17,165 bases of DNA from Hydrogenophaga sp. (GTDB lineage: Bacteria; Pseudomonadota; Gammaproteobacteria; Burkholderiales; Burkholderiaceae_C), in assembly GCA_030684755.1 (NCBI GenBank), contig JAUXXN010000163.1, positions 1 through 17,165 on the forward strand, written 5' to 3'. Both the position numbers and the translations under genes were made by a program. Within the stretch, counting starts at the first letter, position 1; each line of letters opens with the position of its first letter. Positions 1 through 7,741 of this stretch are shown here, piece by piece. Below the pieces are notes generated by a model. The model did not search any database and had not been told where the DNA came from. It worked only from the letters and a program-made list of their open reading frames with translations.

Positions 1-536
1 AACCAACTTCGCATCGTTTCTGCGGGTCAGCGTTTTTTGCCAGCAGAACGTCGCAATAAAGTTGCCGCGTCCGAAAATTTCGTCTGCAAGCAACTTGAAG
101 TATTGACCTTCAGAGTCGTCGAGAGTGACCCAGAGTACGCCGTCCCGCGACAACAGCCGGTGCAACAGTTTTAGACGTGGATACATCATGCAAAGCCACT
201 TGTCGTGCCGCGAAAGATCCTCGCCCTCCTTGCCCACCACCTTCGCCAGCCAGCGCTTGATCTTCGGATCATTCACCGCATCGTTGTAAACCCAGCCCTC
301 GTTGCCGGTGTTGTAGGGTGGGTCAATGTAGATGCATTTCACTTTTCCCTCGAACTCGGGCAACAGGCTTTTCAAGGCCTCCAGGTTGTCGCCGTGGATG
401 ATGCGGTTGTCGGTGCTGTTGGCCGGTGCGCCTTCCGGCGCCCGGAAGCTGGACACCTTGTTGAGCACCCGGAACGGCACATCCAGATGGTGGTTGACGA
501 CCTTGTCTTTTCCTACCCAGTTCAGTGTTGGCATTC
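1..536 (-). CDS. DNA methyltransferase, type III Mod-like, N-terminal part
   Basis: The reverse strand reads open from an ATG at 536 to the window edge (178 codons, no stop), so the rest of the gene lies to the left. The product should transfer a methyl group from S-adenosylmethionine to the exocyclic amine of adenine (or cytosine) in a specific DNA site. The catalytic motif IV is clear as DPPYNTGN at residues 71-78, preceded by the CIYI strand. The HGDNLEAL segment at 47-54 and the DGVLWVTLDDSEGQYF segment at 131-146 are typical of beta-class Mod subunits of type III systems and related solitary enzymes, in which DPPY lies near the N-terminus. No strong Shine-Dalgarno sequence precedes the ATG. 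GC content is near 50%, well below its neighbours, which suggests horizontal transfer. A Res partner would be expected beyond the left edge. The class is confident; the assignment to type III rather than an orphan methylase is inferred. Confidence 0.88.
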
Positions 537-735
537 CAGAATTCTTTTAAATGACTGCCGGCAAGGCAGGAACAAACGGGGGAGACGTCTGCGGTACAGC
601 ACAGGGCGGCTGAAAGAACACGCAGGGTTCGCTTCCGATATCGGTGCGGCATCCTACCTTGTGGCAAGCGAGTTTTCAGGTGCCAAACCACCTCGGTGGC
701 CTGCTGGTTTCAATCGTCAAACTGCCATGTTTTTT
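537..735. other. Gene-free gap between methylase and thioesterase
   Basis: No convincing gene is seen in these 199 bases; the open frames crossing it in both directions are shadows of flanking genes. It must hold the leader and promoter of the methylase (reverse strand), although no clear -35/-10 pair stands out. The AT-rich stretch around 537-552 (EcoRI-like GAATTC, then TTTTAAAT) lies directly upstream of the methylase start. At 688-699 a small dyad (CCACC, 2 bases, GGTGG) is followed on the reverse strand by TTT. It could be a weak terminator for the thioesterase but is too short to call. Composition changes from about 50% GC on the left to over 65% on the right, so a transfer junction may lie here. 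Confidence 0.4.
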
Positions 736-1215
736 TCAGGCCAGCGCAGGGCGGTCAGCTTGAAATCCCGCCCGCCGCTCACGCCCCGTGGCTTCGCTCA
801 GCCGCTCCCGGAAAGCCTCGGGCACCAGGGCCACTTTGCGGTCGGCTTTGCCGACAAACACCACGCCCACCTTGCCGCGCGCCACCTCGCGGCCCTTTCC
901 GCTTTCTGACATGCGAAACACCAGGTCGAAACCGTAGCGGTTGAAGTCGGCGGGCACCATGTCCACGCACAGGCTTTCGCCGTGAAACGCTTCGGATTTG
1001 TATTGCGCCACGATGTCGCCCACCACAATGGGTCGCCCGGCCACGTTGCCCTCGGTGTAGCCCAGCCAGCGGAAAAACCGCACCCGCGCTTCCGACACCA
1101 GCGTGAGCAGCTGTGCGTTGTCCAGGTGGCCGCCTTGGTTCACGTGGCTGATGTAGACCTGCATGTCGGTGGCGAAGACAAAGTGCTCGGGGAGTTCAAA
1201 CGTGATGCGGCTCAT
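736..1215 (-). CDS. Hotdog-fold acyl-CoA thioesterase family protein
   Basis: This 159-residue protein matches the 4HBT/YbgC-FadM type of small hotdog thioesterases, which hydrolyse acyl-CoA thioesters in the cytoplasm. The N-terminal strand is followed by HVNQGGHLDNAQLLTLVSEA (residues 24-43), which matches the family pattern of a conserved His/Asp-Asn stretch leading into the central helix ending in E-A-R. Further strands with PADFNRYGFDLVFRM (88-102) and ARGKVGVVFV (112-121) fit the second half of the fold, and length is normal for the family. The usual catalytic Asp just before GHVNN is replaced by the QGGHLDN context, so activity and substrate are uncertain. The frame stays open upstream to 1266, but the ATG at 1215 starts directly at the conserved region and is preferred. 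It is transcribed divergently from the ParB-fold gene, with about 100 bases between the starts. Substrate cannot be told from the sequence. Confidence 0.8.
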   Translation of the reverse strand: MSRITFELPEHFVFATDMQVYISHVNQGGHLDNAQLLTLVSEARVRFFRWLGYTEGNVAGRPIVVGDIVAQYKSEAFHGESLCVDMVPADFNRYGFDLVFRMSESGKGREVARGKVGVVFVGKADRKVALVPEAFRERLSEATGRERRAGFQADRPALA

Positions 1216-1319
1216 GGCGTGAAAAAGTGGGGATACAAGGGGGTCCGTCTGCTGGCGCAGGGGCATTGTCGCCCGCCCCTAGAATGTCTCCCCTTTCCCG
1301 CACCCTGAGCCACCCACCC

Positions 1320-2144
1320 ATGCAGATTGTTGTTAACGAAGAACTTAAAGCCTATATCGACCCATTGACCCCGGAGGAATACGAGGCGCTGGAGCGCAGC
1401 CTCTTGGCCGAGGGCTGTCGTGACGCACTGGTGTTGTGGGGCGACACGCTGGTGGACGGCCACAACCGCTACCGCATTTGCCAGCAACACGGGCTGCCGT
1501 TTCAGACCGTGCAAAACACGCGGTTTCATTCCATGGACGATGTGCACCTGTGGATGATTGGCCAGCACCTGGGGCGGCGCAGCGTGTCGGACTTTCAGCG
1601 CGGCGTGCTGGCCTTGCGACAGCGCGAGATCATGGCCGAGCGGCGCGGGCGCGCCCAGGCCGCCACCAGCGCCGAGCAACCCGACAGCGCATTGGCCGCC
1701 GACACAGCGCCCACCGAAGCCGCGCCCAGCGTGTACCAGCCCGATGCGCTCAAAAGCCGCGAGGCCATTGCCCGCGCCGCCCGGCTCAGCAGCAGCCAGG
1801 TGGTGGCGATTGAAAAAATCCAGAAGCAGGCCGCGCCCGAGGTGGTGGCGGCGGTGAAGTCGGGCACCATTTCGCTCAACACCGCTGCCGCCGTGGCCAG
1901 TTTGCCCGCCGAAGAACAGGTGGCAGCGGCCAACGCGGGCAAAGACGAGCTGAAGCTGGCCGCCAAGCGCGTGCGCGAGTCCAAGCGCAAACCGCGCGAA
2001 GAAGCCGCTCCCGAAACCGCAGCCCCGGTGGATGCCGACGCCCCCGACCTGGTGCAGGCGCTGCAACGCCAAGTGGCCGCGTTGCAGGCCGAAAACGCCG
2101 CGCTGCGCCAGCAGGTGCAAACGCTGGAAGCGCAGTTGGTTTAA
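1320..2144 (+). CDS. ParB-fold (ParB/Srx-like) DNA-binding protein with C-terminal coiled coil
   Basis: This 274-residue protein carries a ParB/sulfiredoxin-like N-terminal domain (residues 1-100) with the conserved VDGHNRYRIC motif at 45-54. A low-complexity Ala/Glu linker follows (about 110-140). A ParB-type helix-turn-helix region covers about 144-200 (SREAIARAARLSSSQVVAIE and then SGTISLNTAAAVASLP), and a C-terminal heptad-like coiled coil covers about 243-274 (LQRQVAALQAENAALRQQV). Comamonadaceae relatives are usually labelled plasmid replication/partition-related protein. A role in DNA binding, perhaps as a transcription regulator, is inferred; no parA or parS is visible, so a true partition role is doubtful. 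The frame is open upstream to 1227 and has an in-frame ATG at 1284, but the ATG at 1320 gives the start expected for this family. A possible -10 element (TAGAAT, 1280-1285) lies upstream without a recognisable -35. The stop is immediately followed by hairpin-rich sequence. Confidence 0.82.
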   Translation: MQIVVNEELKAYIDPLTPEEYEALERSLLAEGCRDALVLWGDTLVDGHNRYRICQQHGLPFQTVQNTRFHSMDDVHLWMIGQHLGRRSVSDFQRGVLALRQREIMAERRGRAQAATSAEQPDSALAADTAPTEAAPSVYQPDALKSREAIARAARLSSSQVVAIEKIQKQAAPEVVAAVKSGTISLNTAAAVASLPAEEQVAAANAGKDELKLAAKRVRESKRKPREEAAPETAAPVDADAPDLVQALQRQVAALQAENAALRQQVQTLEAQLV

Positions 2145-2176
2145 ACAGCGTGCGACAGCGCACAGACGCTGTGCGC
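2145..2176. promoter_or_regulatory. Overlapping, mutually exclusive hairpins between ParB-fold gene and BON operon
   Basis: Directly after the ParB-fold stop codon, two hairpins share bases. The first pairs GTGCG (2150-2154) with CGCAC (2159-2163) around a 4-base loop, and can be extended by ACAGC (2145-2149) pairing with GCTGT (2168-2172). The second is a perfect 8-bp stem, GCGCACAG (2158-2165) with CTGTGCGC (2169-2176), around ACG. Neither is followed by a T-run, so a classical rho-independent terminator is not supported. The element could end or slow transcription by another mechanism, or act as a protein-binding dyad. It contains one member of the repeat family described separately. Confidence 0.45.
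2148..2169 (-). repeat. Palindromic intergenic repeat, copy A (core GCGTCTGTGCG)
   Basis: Read on the minus strand this begins GCGTCTGTGCGCTGTCGCAC, with the internal dyad GTGCG-CTGT-CGCAC. It is one of four copies in the window sharing the core GCGTCTGTKCG (K is G or T). It starts 4 bases after the ParB-fold stop and lies 112 bases before the BON lipoprotein start. Compared with copy C, the central stem pair changes from G-C to T-A on both arms, so pairing is kept. Confidence 0.6.
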
Positions 2177-2280
2177 CCCAAGCCCTAATGTTCGAGCATT
2201 GGCGCTGGGAACTGAACCGGTTAGCCATGTGGCGGTGCTCTGGGGCACCCCATTCGTTCAACCCTCCAAGAAAGTTCACC

Positions 2281-2595
2281 ATGCGCATCAACCACCGTTT
2301 CTCCATTCTCTTGCTCGCCGCCGCCGCCTTCACCACGCTGGGTGGCTGCGCCGCCACCGCCACGCAAGAGAGCACCGGCCAGTACATGGACGACACCGCC
2401 ATCACCGCCAAGGTGAAAGCCGCCATCTTCAACGACGCCACCCTGAAGTCGGCCGAAATCAACGTTGAAACCTTCAAAGGCGCCGTGCAGCTGAGCGGCT
2501 TCGTGAACAGCCAAGCCGACATCAACAAGGCCGTGTCTGTGACGCAGGCCGTGAGCGGCGTGCGTTCGGTCAAGAACGACATGCGTCTGAAATAA
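2281..2595 (+). CDS. BON-domain lipoprotein (OsmY-type)
   Basis: This 104-residue protein has a lipoprotein signal sequence (hydrophobic stretch 8-20, lipobox LGGC with Cys23), so it should be processed by Lgt and signal peptidase II and anchored in the envelope. The mature part is a single BON domain (about 36-104). It runs from MDDTAITAKVKAAIF through the EINVETFKGAVQLSGFV strand-turn-strand, which carries the conserved Gly, to VRSVKNDMRL at the end. BON domains are thought to bind phospholipid or membranes, and OsmY-type proteins are induced by osmotic and other stress. It is the first gene of a six-gene run and its stop codon overlaps the Shine-Dalgarno of the next gene. The longer open frame from 2032 is rejected because the ATG at 2281 gives a perfect signal peptide. 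A GGGAAC at 2207-2212 might be an ECF-type -35 but this is unproven. Confidence 0.9.
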   Translation: MRINHRFSILLLAAAAFTTLGGCAATATQESTGQYMDDTAITAKVKAAIFNDATLKSAEINVETFKGAVQLSGFVNSQADINKAVSVTQAVSGVRSVKNDMRLK

Positions 2596-2604
2596 GGATT
2601 CCCC

Positions 2605-2838
2605 ATGAACACGCACACACAACGGCTGCAACGCAGCCTTGCACTGGCCGCTGCACTCACCCTGGCCGCTGGCTTGGGTGCCTGTAGCAACATGTCGCGC
2701 CAAGACCAGAACACGGCCATTGGCGCGGGCGCGGGCGCTGTTGGCGGCGCCGTGCTGACCGGTGGCAGCACCCTGGGCACCCTGGGTGGTGCGGCCATTG
2801 GCGGCCTCATTGGCAACCAAGTGGACCAGAAGAAATAA
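2605..2838 (+). CDS. Glycine-zipper 2TM-domain small lipoprotein
   Basis: This 77-residue lipoprotein has a signal sequence (LALAAALTLAAGLGAC, Cys27 in the lipobox) and a mature part that is mainly a glycine zipper. From about residue 38 to 70 it reads AIGAGAGAVGGAV, then a short turn, then LGTLGGAAIGGLIG. This pattern is typical of the Gly-zipper_2TM / Rick_17kDa family, in which two Gly-rich helices pack in a membrane. It probably sits in the outer membrane or periplasm and contributes to envelope stability under stress, but no biochemical role is established for such small members. AAGG at 2594-2597, overlapping the BON gene stop, serves as the ribosome-binding site; the 9-base spacing indicates co-transcription. 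Confidence 0.88.
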   Translation: MNTHTQRLQRSLALAAALTLAAGLGACSNMSRQDQNTAIGAGAGAVGGAVLTGGSTLGTLGGAAIGGLIGNQVDQKK

Positions 2839-2895
2839 CAGCCCGTGGCGCTGCCGCGCAGCGCCACAACTTTCCCCCTTTTTAGAAAGCCTTCG

Positions 2896-3252
2896 ATGAG
2901 CAACTCCATCCAAAATCTGAGCGACGACGCCACTGCCCTGGCCCGTTCGGTGGCCCACAGCACCGAGCGTGCAGCCCAGCAAGGCCTGGACAGCTTGGAA
3001 GACGCCCGCGCACACACCGGCGCTGCGCTCAAGCAGTTTGCGCACGACACCGAGTCCATGGCCCACCGGGGTATGGACGCCATGCGCGACAGCGCAGGCC
3101 AGTTGCGCGAGCGTTCGCTGCACGCCAAGGACAGCACCGCCAACTACATCCAGCACGAACCGATCAAGTCGGTGCTGATGGCTGCGGCCGTGGGTGCTGC
3201 CCTCATGGGCCTGGTGGCTCTGCTGAGCAAGCACAGCGGCCCAAGCCGCTGA
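2896..3252 (+). CDS. DUF883 family protein (ElaB/YqjD-like), ribosome-associated stress protein
   Basis: This 118-residue protein has the DUF883 layout: a long amphipathic, probably coiled helix (about 1-82) rich in Ala, Asp, Glu and Arg, then a short YIQHEPIKS hinge (84-92), then one C-terminal membrane helix (about 93-111, VLMAAAVGAALMGLVALLS) and a short basic tail. In E. coli the related YqjD and ElaB are tail-anchored inner-membrane proteins that bind ribosomes in stationary phase under RpoS control. A similar role is inferred here. The ATG at 2896, after AGAAAG, is chosen over an in-frame start at 2845 because the upstream residues look non-native and the family begins near this point. 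The downstream holin-family gene mirrors the E. coli yqjD-yqjE order. Confidence 0.88.
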   Translation: MSNSIQNLSDDATALARSVAHSTERAAQQGLDSLEDARAHTGAALKQFAHDTESMAHRGMDAMRDSAGQLRERSLHAKDSTANYIQHEPIKSVLMAAAVGAALMGLVALLSKHSGPSR

Positions 3253-3270
3253 ACGCCGGGGCCCGCGCAC

Positions 3271-3654
3271 ATGATCCACCCGGTGTTTCGTCTGGCTGCG
3301 GCGCAGCCGCAACTGCTGGCCGAGCACGCAGGGGGCTACGCCAGCCTGCTGTCGGAAGCCCTCGCGGCGAGCAGTGCCCGCTGGCAAAAGCGGGCTGCTT
3401 ACTGGCTGGCCGGTGCGGTTTGCCTGGCGGTGGCTGCGGTGCTGGCGGGTGTGGCGGTGATGCTGTGGGCCGTGTTGCCCGAAGCGGCCATGCGCAACCC
3501 CTGGCCGCTGCTGCTCACGCCGCTGGTGCCCGCTTTGTTGGGCGTTGGCAGTCTGTGGCTGGCGCAAAACCGCCACCCGGGTGAACCGTTTGCCGTGTTG
3601 CGCCTGCAACTGGCCGAAGACGCCGCCTTGCTGCGACGCACGGGCACACCATGA
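3271..3654 (+). CDS. Holin-family (YqjE-like) inner-membrane protein
   Basis: This 127-residue protein has a short N-terminal amphipathic segment, two hydrophobic helices (about 43-69 and 78-98) joined by a short loop with NPWP at 76-79, and a polar C-terminal tail (AVLRLQLAEDAALLRR). This matches proteins annotated as phage holin family / YqjE, which in proteobacterial chromosomes sit next to DUF883 genes and have nothing to do with phage lysis. Function is unknown; membrane association under stress is inferred from the neighbours. The last codon and stop overlap the start of the next gene (ATGA, 3651-3654), so translation is probably coupled. The ribosome-binding site before 3271 is weak. 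Confidence 0.75.
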   Translation: MIHPVFRLAAAQPQLLAEHAGGYASLLSEALAASSARWQKRAAYWLAGAVCLAVAAVLAGVAVMLWAVLPEAAMRNPWPLLLTPLVPALLGVGSLWLAQNRHPGEPFAVLRLQLAEDAALLRRTGTP

Positions 3655-4094
3655 ACCCGCAACACACGCCGCCCACCCCAGCCGCTGCGCCCGCGCCGCG
3701 CACACACACAGCCCTGCCCGCCACGGCGGTGCCCACCGCCAGCGAACGGTTGTCCCGGAGCCGGGCGAAATTGGCCGGCTGGCTGGACCACGACCGCGCC
3801 GAACGGGCCGCAGCCCCCGGCGCTGGCTGGGAAGCCCTGGCCGCCTGGCCCGCAGTCAACCGTTGGCGCACCCACCCACTGGCTGCGCTAGCCGTGGGCG
3901 CGCTGGCGCGTGCTTGGCAGCGCCCTGCAACGGGCGGTGCCGCGCCGCCTTTGCAGGCGTGGGTGCTGGGCACGGCGACAGCGGCGCTGCGCCGCCACCC
4001 CAAAACGGTGCTGGCCACCGTGGCACTCGCCGTGGCCTTGGTGGTGGGGGCCCGCTGGCGCCAACGCGCCCAGCCCGCAGCCGGTCGCCCCTGA
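3651..4094 (+). CDS. Hypothetical membrane protein in the YqjK position
   Basis: I do not recognise this 147-residue protein with certainty. It starts with a Pro/Ala-rich stretch (1-30), has a charged helical segment starting SERLSRSRAKLAGWLDHDRAE (31-51), then NRWRTHPLAALAVGALARAW (70-89), and ends with one clear hydrophobic helix (about 118-134, KTVLATVALAVALVVGARW) and a basic tail. Its start overlaps the stop of the holin-family gene, as YqjK overlaps or follows YqjE in enterobacteria. By position and general shape it may be a diverged YqjK-type partner, but sequence similarity is not evident by eye. Coding is supported by tight packing and sensible composition. The C-terminal helix should place it in the inner membrane. 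Confidence 0.65.
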   Translation: MNPQHTPPTPAAAPAPRTHTALPATAVPTASERLSRSRAKLAGWLDHDRAERAAAPGAGWEALAAWPAVNRWRTHPLAALAVGALARAWQRPATGGAAPPLQAWVLGTATAALRRHPKTVLATVALAVALVVGARWRQRAQPAAGRP

Positions 4095-4143
4095 ACTGCG
4101 CCGCCATCCCCGACCCCTTTGAACACCCCACCGGAGCCTTTCC

Positions 4144-4293
4144 ATGCTTTACACCATCGCCGTCGTGCTGCTCATCTTGTGGCTGCTGGGCCTCGTCACC
4201 GCCACCACCCTGGGCGGCTTTATCCATGTGTTGCTGGTCATTGCCGTGGTGGTGGTCTTGTTGCGCGTCATCAGCGGGCGCAAGCCACTCTGA
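4144..4293 (+). CDS. lmo0937-family small membrane protein (DUF5670)
   Basis: This 49-residue gene has a good ribosome-binding site (GGAG at 4133-4136, 7 bases before ATG). The product is almost entirely hydrophobic: helix 1 is LYTIAVVLLILWLLGLVTA (2-20) and helix 2 is IHVLLVIAVVVVLLRVISG (27-45), joined by a TTLGGF turn, with a short RKPL tail. This is the recognisable lmo0937 pattern of tiny two-helix proteins with a Gly-Gly turn followed by hydrophobic residues and a basic end. They are common in stress clusters of betaproteobacteria and are annotated without known function. It closes the six-gene run and is followed 17 bases later by repeat copy B. Confidence 0.87.
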   Translation: MLYTIAVVLLILWLLGLVTATTLGGFIHVLLVIAVVVVLLRVISGRKPL

Positions 4294-4310
4294 ACCTGTT
4301 GTGCCCGCTT

Positions 4311-4332
4311 GTGTGGGTTAGCGCACAGACGC
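4311..4332 (-). repeat. Palindromic intergenic repeat, copy B (core GCGTCTGTGCG)
   Basis: On the minus strand this starts GCGTCTGTGCGCTAACCCAC. The dyad is TGTGcG-CTAA-CcCACA, 5 of 6 pairs kept with one C-C mismatch. It lies between the lmo0937-type gene and the hybrid kinase gene, in the same orientation as copy A, so the two copies bracket the small-gene stress cluster. Confidence 0.55.
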
Positions 4333-4402
4333 CACCCGCCCGACCGCTGTAAGTTGGTTGGCTGCGTCCCAGCCCGGGAACGGACCTCAAACCCCACACA
4401 CG

Positions 4403-6096
<1,694 letters not shown>

Positions 6097-6100
<4 letters not shown>

Positions 6101-6915
6101 CCATCGCCGCCCAAGACCTGTTCAACGCCCGCATCCTCATCGTGGACGACCAAGCGGTCAATGTGCTTTTGCTGGAAGACATGCTGGCTGCGGCTGGCTA
6201 CACCCAAGTCTTCAGCACGCAAGACCCGACCACCGTGTGCGCCATGCACCGCCGCCAGCCGTTCGACCTGATCTTGCTGGACCTGCAAATGCCGGTGATG
6301 GACGGCTTTCAGGTGATGGAAAGCCTGAAGGCCAACACCGGCGACGACTACCTGCCGGTGCTGGTGATCACGGCCCAGCCGGGCCACAAACTGCGTGCGC
6401 TGCAAGCCGGTGCCAAAGACTTTGTGAGCAAGCCGTTTGATTTGGTGGAGGTGCAGACGCGCATCCACAACTTGGTGGAGGTGCGCCTGCTTTACAAGCG
6501 CCTGGCCCAACACAACAAGCTGCTGGAAGCCGAGGTGCTGGAGCGCACCGCCGAGCTGCGCGAGAGCGAAGCGCGCTACCGCAGCCTGACCGAACTGGCC
6601 ACCGACTGGTATTGGGAGCAAGACCACCAAGGGCACTTCACCAAGGTGTCGGGCCCGGTGCTGGAAATGCTGGGCATTCGCGTGGACGCGCTGGCCGAAG
6701 ACGCCGTGGCGCCTGCCGACGACGGCTGGGATGGGGAGCAACGCCAGGCGCTGCAAGCCCGCATCACCGCCCGCACGCCGTTTTTGGACGTGCGTCTGAA
6801 CCGCCAGTGCAGCAACGGGGTGCTTAAGGAGTACCGCGTCAGCGGCACCCCGATGTTTGACAACGCTTGCAACTTTGTCGGCTACCGGGGCTTTGGGGTC
6901 GAAATTCTGGGCTGA
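6097..6915 (+). CDS. Response regulator with REC and PAS domains, no output domain
   Basis: This 272-residue protein has an N-terminal receiver (about 12-130) with LIVDDQAVN acidic residues (Asp17, Asp18), phosphoacceptor Asp62 in LLDLQMPVMDG, Thr92 in VITAQ and Lys112 in SKPFD. A linker helix follows (about 128-160, VEVRLLYKRLAQHNKLLEAE), of the kind seen in RpfG-type or kinase-linked regulators. A PAS domain comes next (about 160-272, RYRSLTELATDWYWEQDHQGH to YRGFGVEIL). After the PAS domain the protein simply stops; no HisKA, GGDEF, EAL or DNA-binding domain follows. It likely acts with the hybrid kinase just upstream, whose stop overlaps its start; AAGGAA at 6086-6091 is a good ribosome-binding site. 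It may hand its signal on by protein contact. The PAS type with a WYWEQD motif commonly precedes GGDEF or kinase domains, so an ancestral C-terminal loss is possible. Confidence 0.88.
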
Positions 6916-6934
6916 CCCCGCCCCGTGCGTCATG

Positions 6935-7684
6935 TCAACGCGCCAAGTAGCCGCCGTCCACCGGGTAGTAGGCCCCGGTGACGAACGAGGCCCGGCTGGA
7001 GGCCAGCCACACCACCAGTTCGGCCACTTCTTCCGATTCACCCAGCCGCCCCATGGGGTGCGCGGCCACCAGCATGCCGTGCACCGCTGAGTCTTCGTCC
7101 AGCGCGGCAATCATGGGTGTGCGGACGAAGCCCGGCCCCACCGCGTTGATGCGCACGCCCTCGGCGGCGTACTCCAGCGCGGCGGTTTGCGTGAGGCCCA
7201 CCACGCCGTGCTTGGCCGCCGCGTAGGCCGGTGCCGAGGCAAAGCCCACCGCGCCCAAGATGGACGCCACGTTCACGATGGCGCCGCCACCGGTGCGCAG
7301 CATCGCCTCAATCTGGTACTTCATGCCATAGAACACGCCCGAGAGGTTGACCTGAATCACCTGCGCCCAGCCGTCCAGCGGGTAGTCGGCGGTGCGCGCG
7401 CTGGGGCCGCCAATGCCGGCGTTGTTCACCGCCACATCGAGCCGCCCGAAGTGGGCGCAGCAGCGGTCCACCAGGTTCTGGCCGTCGGCGGGGTTGCCCA
7501 CGTCGGCGGTCACGGCCAGCGCTTCGCGGCCCTCGGCGCGCACCAAGGCGGCGGTTTCTTGCAGGCCAGCGTCGTCGATGTCAGACACCAGCACCGACGC
7601 CCCTTCGCGGGCGCAAGCCAGCGCCACCGCACGGCCAATGCCGGAGGCGGCACCGGTGACCAAAACCACTTTGTTTGTCAGCAT
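6935..7684 (-). CDS. SDR family NAD(P)-dependent oxidoreductase
   Basis: This 249-residue classical short-chain dehydrogenase/reductase has all key motifs: the cofactor-binding TGAASGIG (10-17), Asp35 at the end of beta-2 (VSDID), which favours NAD over NADP, DVG at 61-63, NNAG (87-90), Asn113, Ser141, and the catalytic Tyr154/Lys158 in YAAAK. The C-terminal PVDGGYLAR is typical. It should oxidise an alcohol or reduce a ketone in the cytoplasm; the substrate cannot be inferred, and general names such as 3-oxoacyl-ACP reductase or glucose dehydrogenase would be over-assigned. An AGGA lies 8-9 bases before the ATG. It sits downstream of the surface-lipoprotein gene but a terminator separates them, so it probably has its own promoter. 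It ends 19 bases from the convergent response-regulator gene. Confidence 0.93.
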   Translation of the reverse strand: MLTNKVVLVTGAASGIGRAVALACAREGASVLVSDIDDAGLQETAALVRAEGREALAVTADVGNPADGQNLVDRCCAHFGRLDVAVNNAGIGGPSARTADYPLDGWAQVIQVNLSGVFYGMKYQIEAMLRTGGGAIVNVASILGAVGFASAPAYAAAKHGVVGLTQTAALEYAAEGVRINAVGPGFVRTPMIAALDEDSAVHGMLVAAHPMGRLGESEEVAELVVWLASSRASFVTGAYYPVDGGYLAR

Positions 7685-7710
7685 GTTGGATTTCCTAAAG
7701 TCAGATGGAA

Positions 7711-7738
7711 GAAAAAACCGCGTGGACTGCCCACGCAG
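7711..7738 (-). terminator. Rho-independent terminator after the surface lipoprotein gene
   Basis: On the minus strand the stem CTGCGTGG (7738-7731) pairs with CCACGCGG (7725-7718) around the loop GCAGT, with one U-G pair, and is followed directly by six T (7717-7712). It starts 4 bases after the lipoprotein stop codon, the expected position for an intrinsic terminator, and separates that gene from the SDR gene. Confidence 0.8.
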
Positions 7739-7741
7739 GGC

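Noticed and set aside
688..699. Dyad CCACC-TC-GGTGG as terminator of the thioesterase gene
   Set aside because: The loop of two bases is too tight; opened to four bases the stem is only 4 bp, and the T-run is just three bases.
1243..1260. A fifth copy of the palindromic repeat (CCGTCTGCTGGCGCAG) between thioesterase and ParB-fold gene
   Set aside because: It shares only GTCTG and a short GCGCA arm with the family; the core TGTKCG is missing, so the match is not better than chance.
1212..3143. Minus-strand open frame of 643 codons opposite the ParB-fold and stress genes
   Set aside because: It is a GC-rich antisense shadow: low-complexity, His/Gly/Arg-rich with no domain, while the plus strand has clear genes with signal peptides and known folds.
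3271..3654. Holin-like protein as evidence of a prophage
   Set aside because: No other phage gene is present; holin-family/YqjE proteins next to DUF883 are ordinary chromosomal stress genes.
4376..4381. GGGAAC before the hybrid kinase, matching GGGAAC before the BON operon (2207-2212), as a shared ECF sigma -35 element
   Set aside because: Six bases in GC-rich DNA are too common and no matching -10 element at the right spacing was found at both sites.
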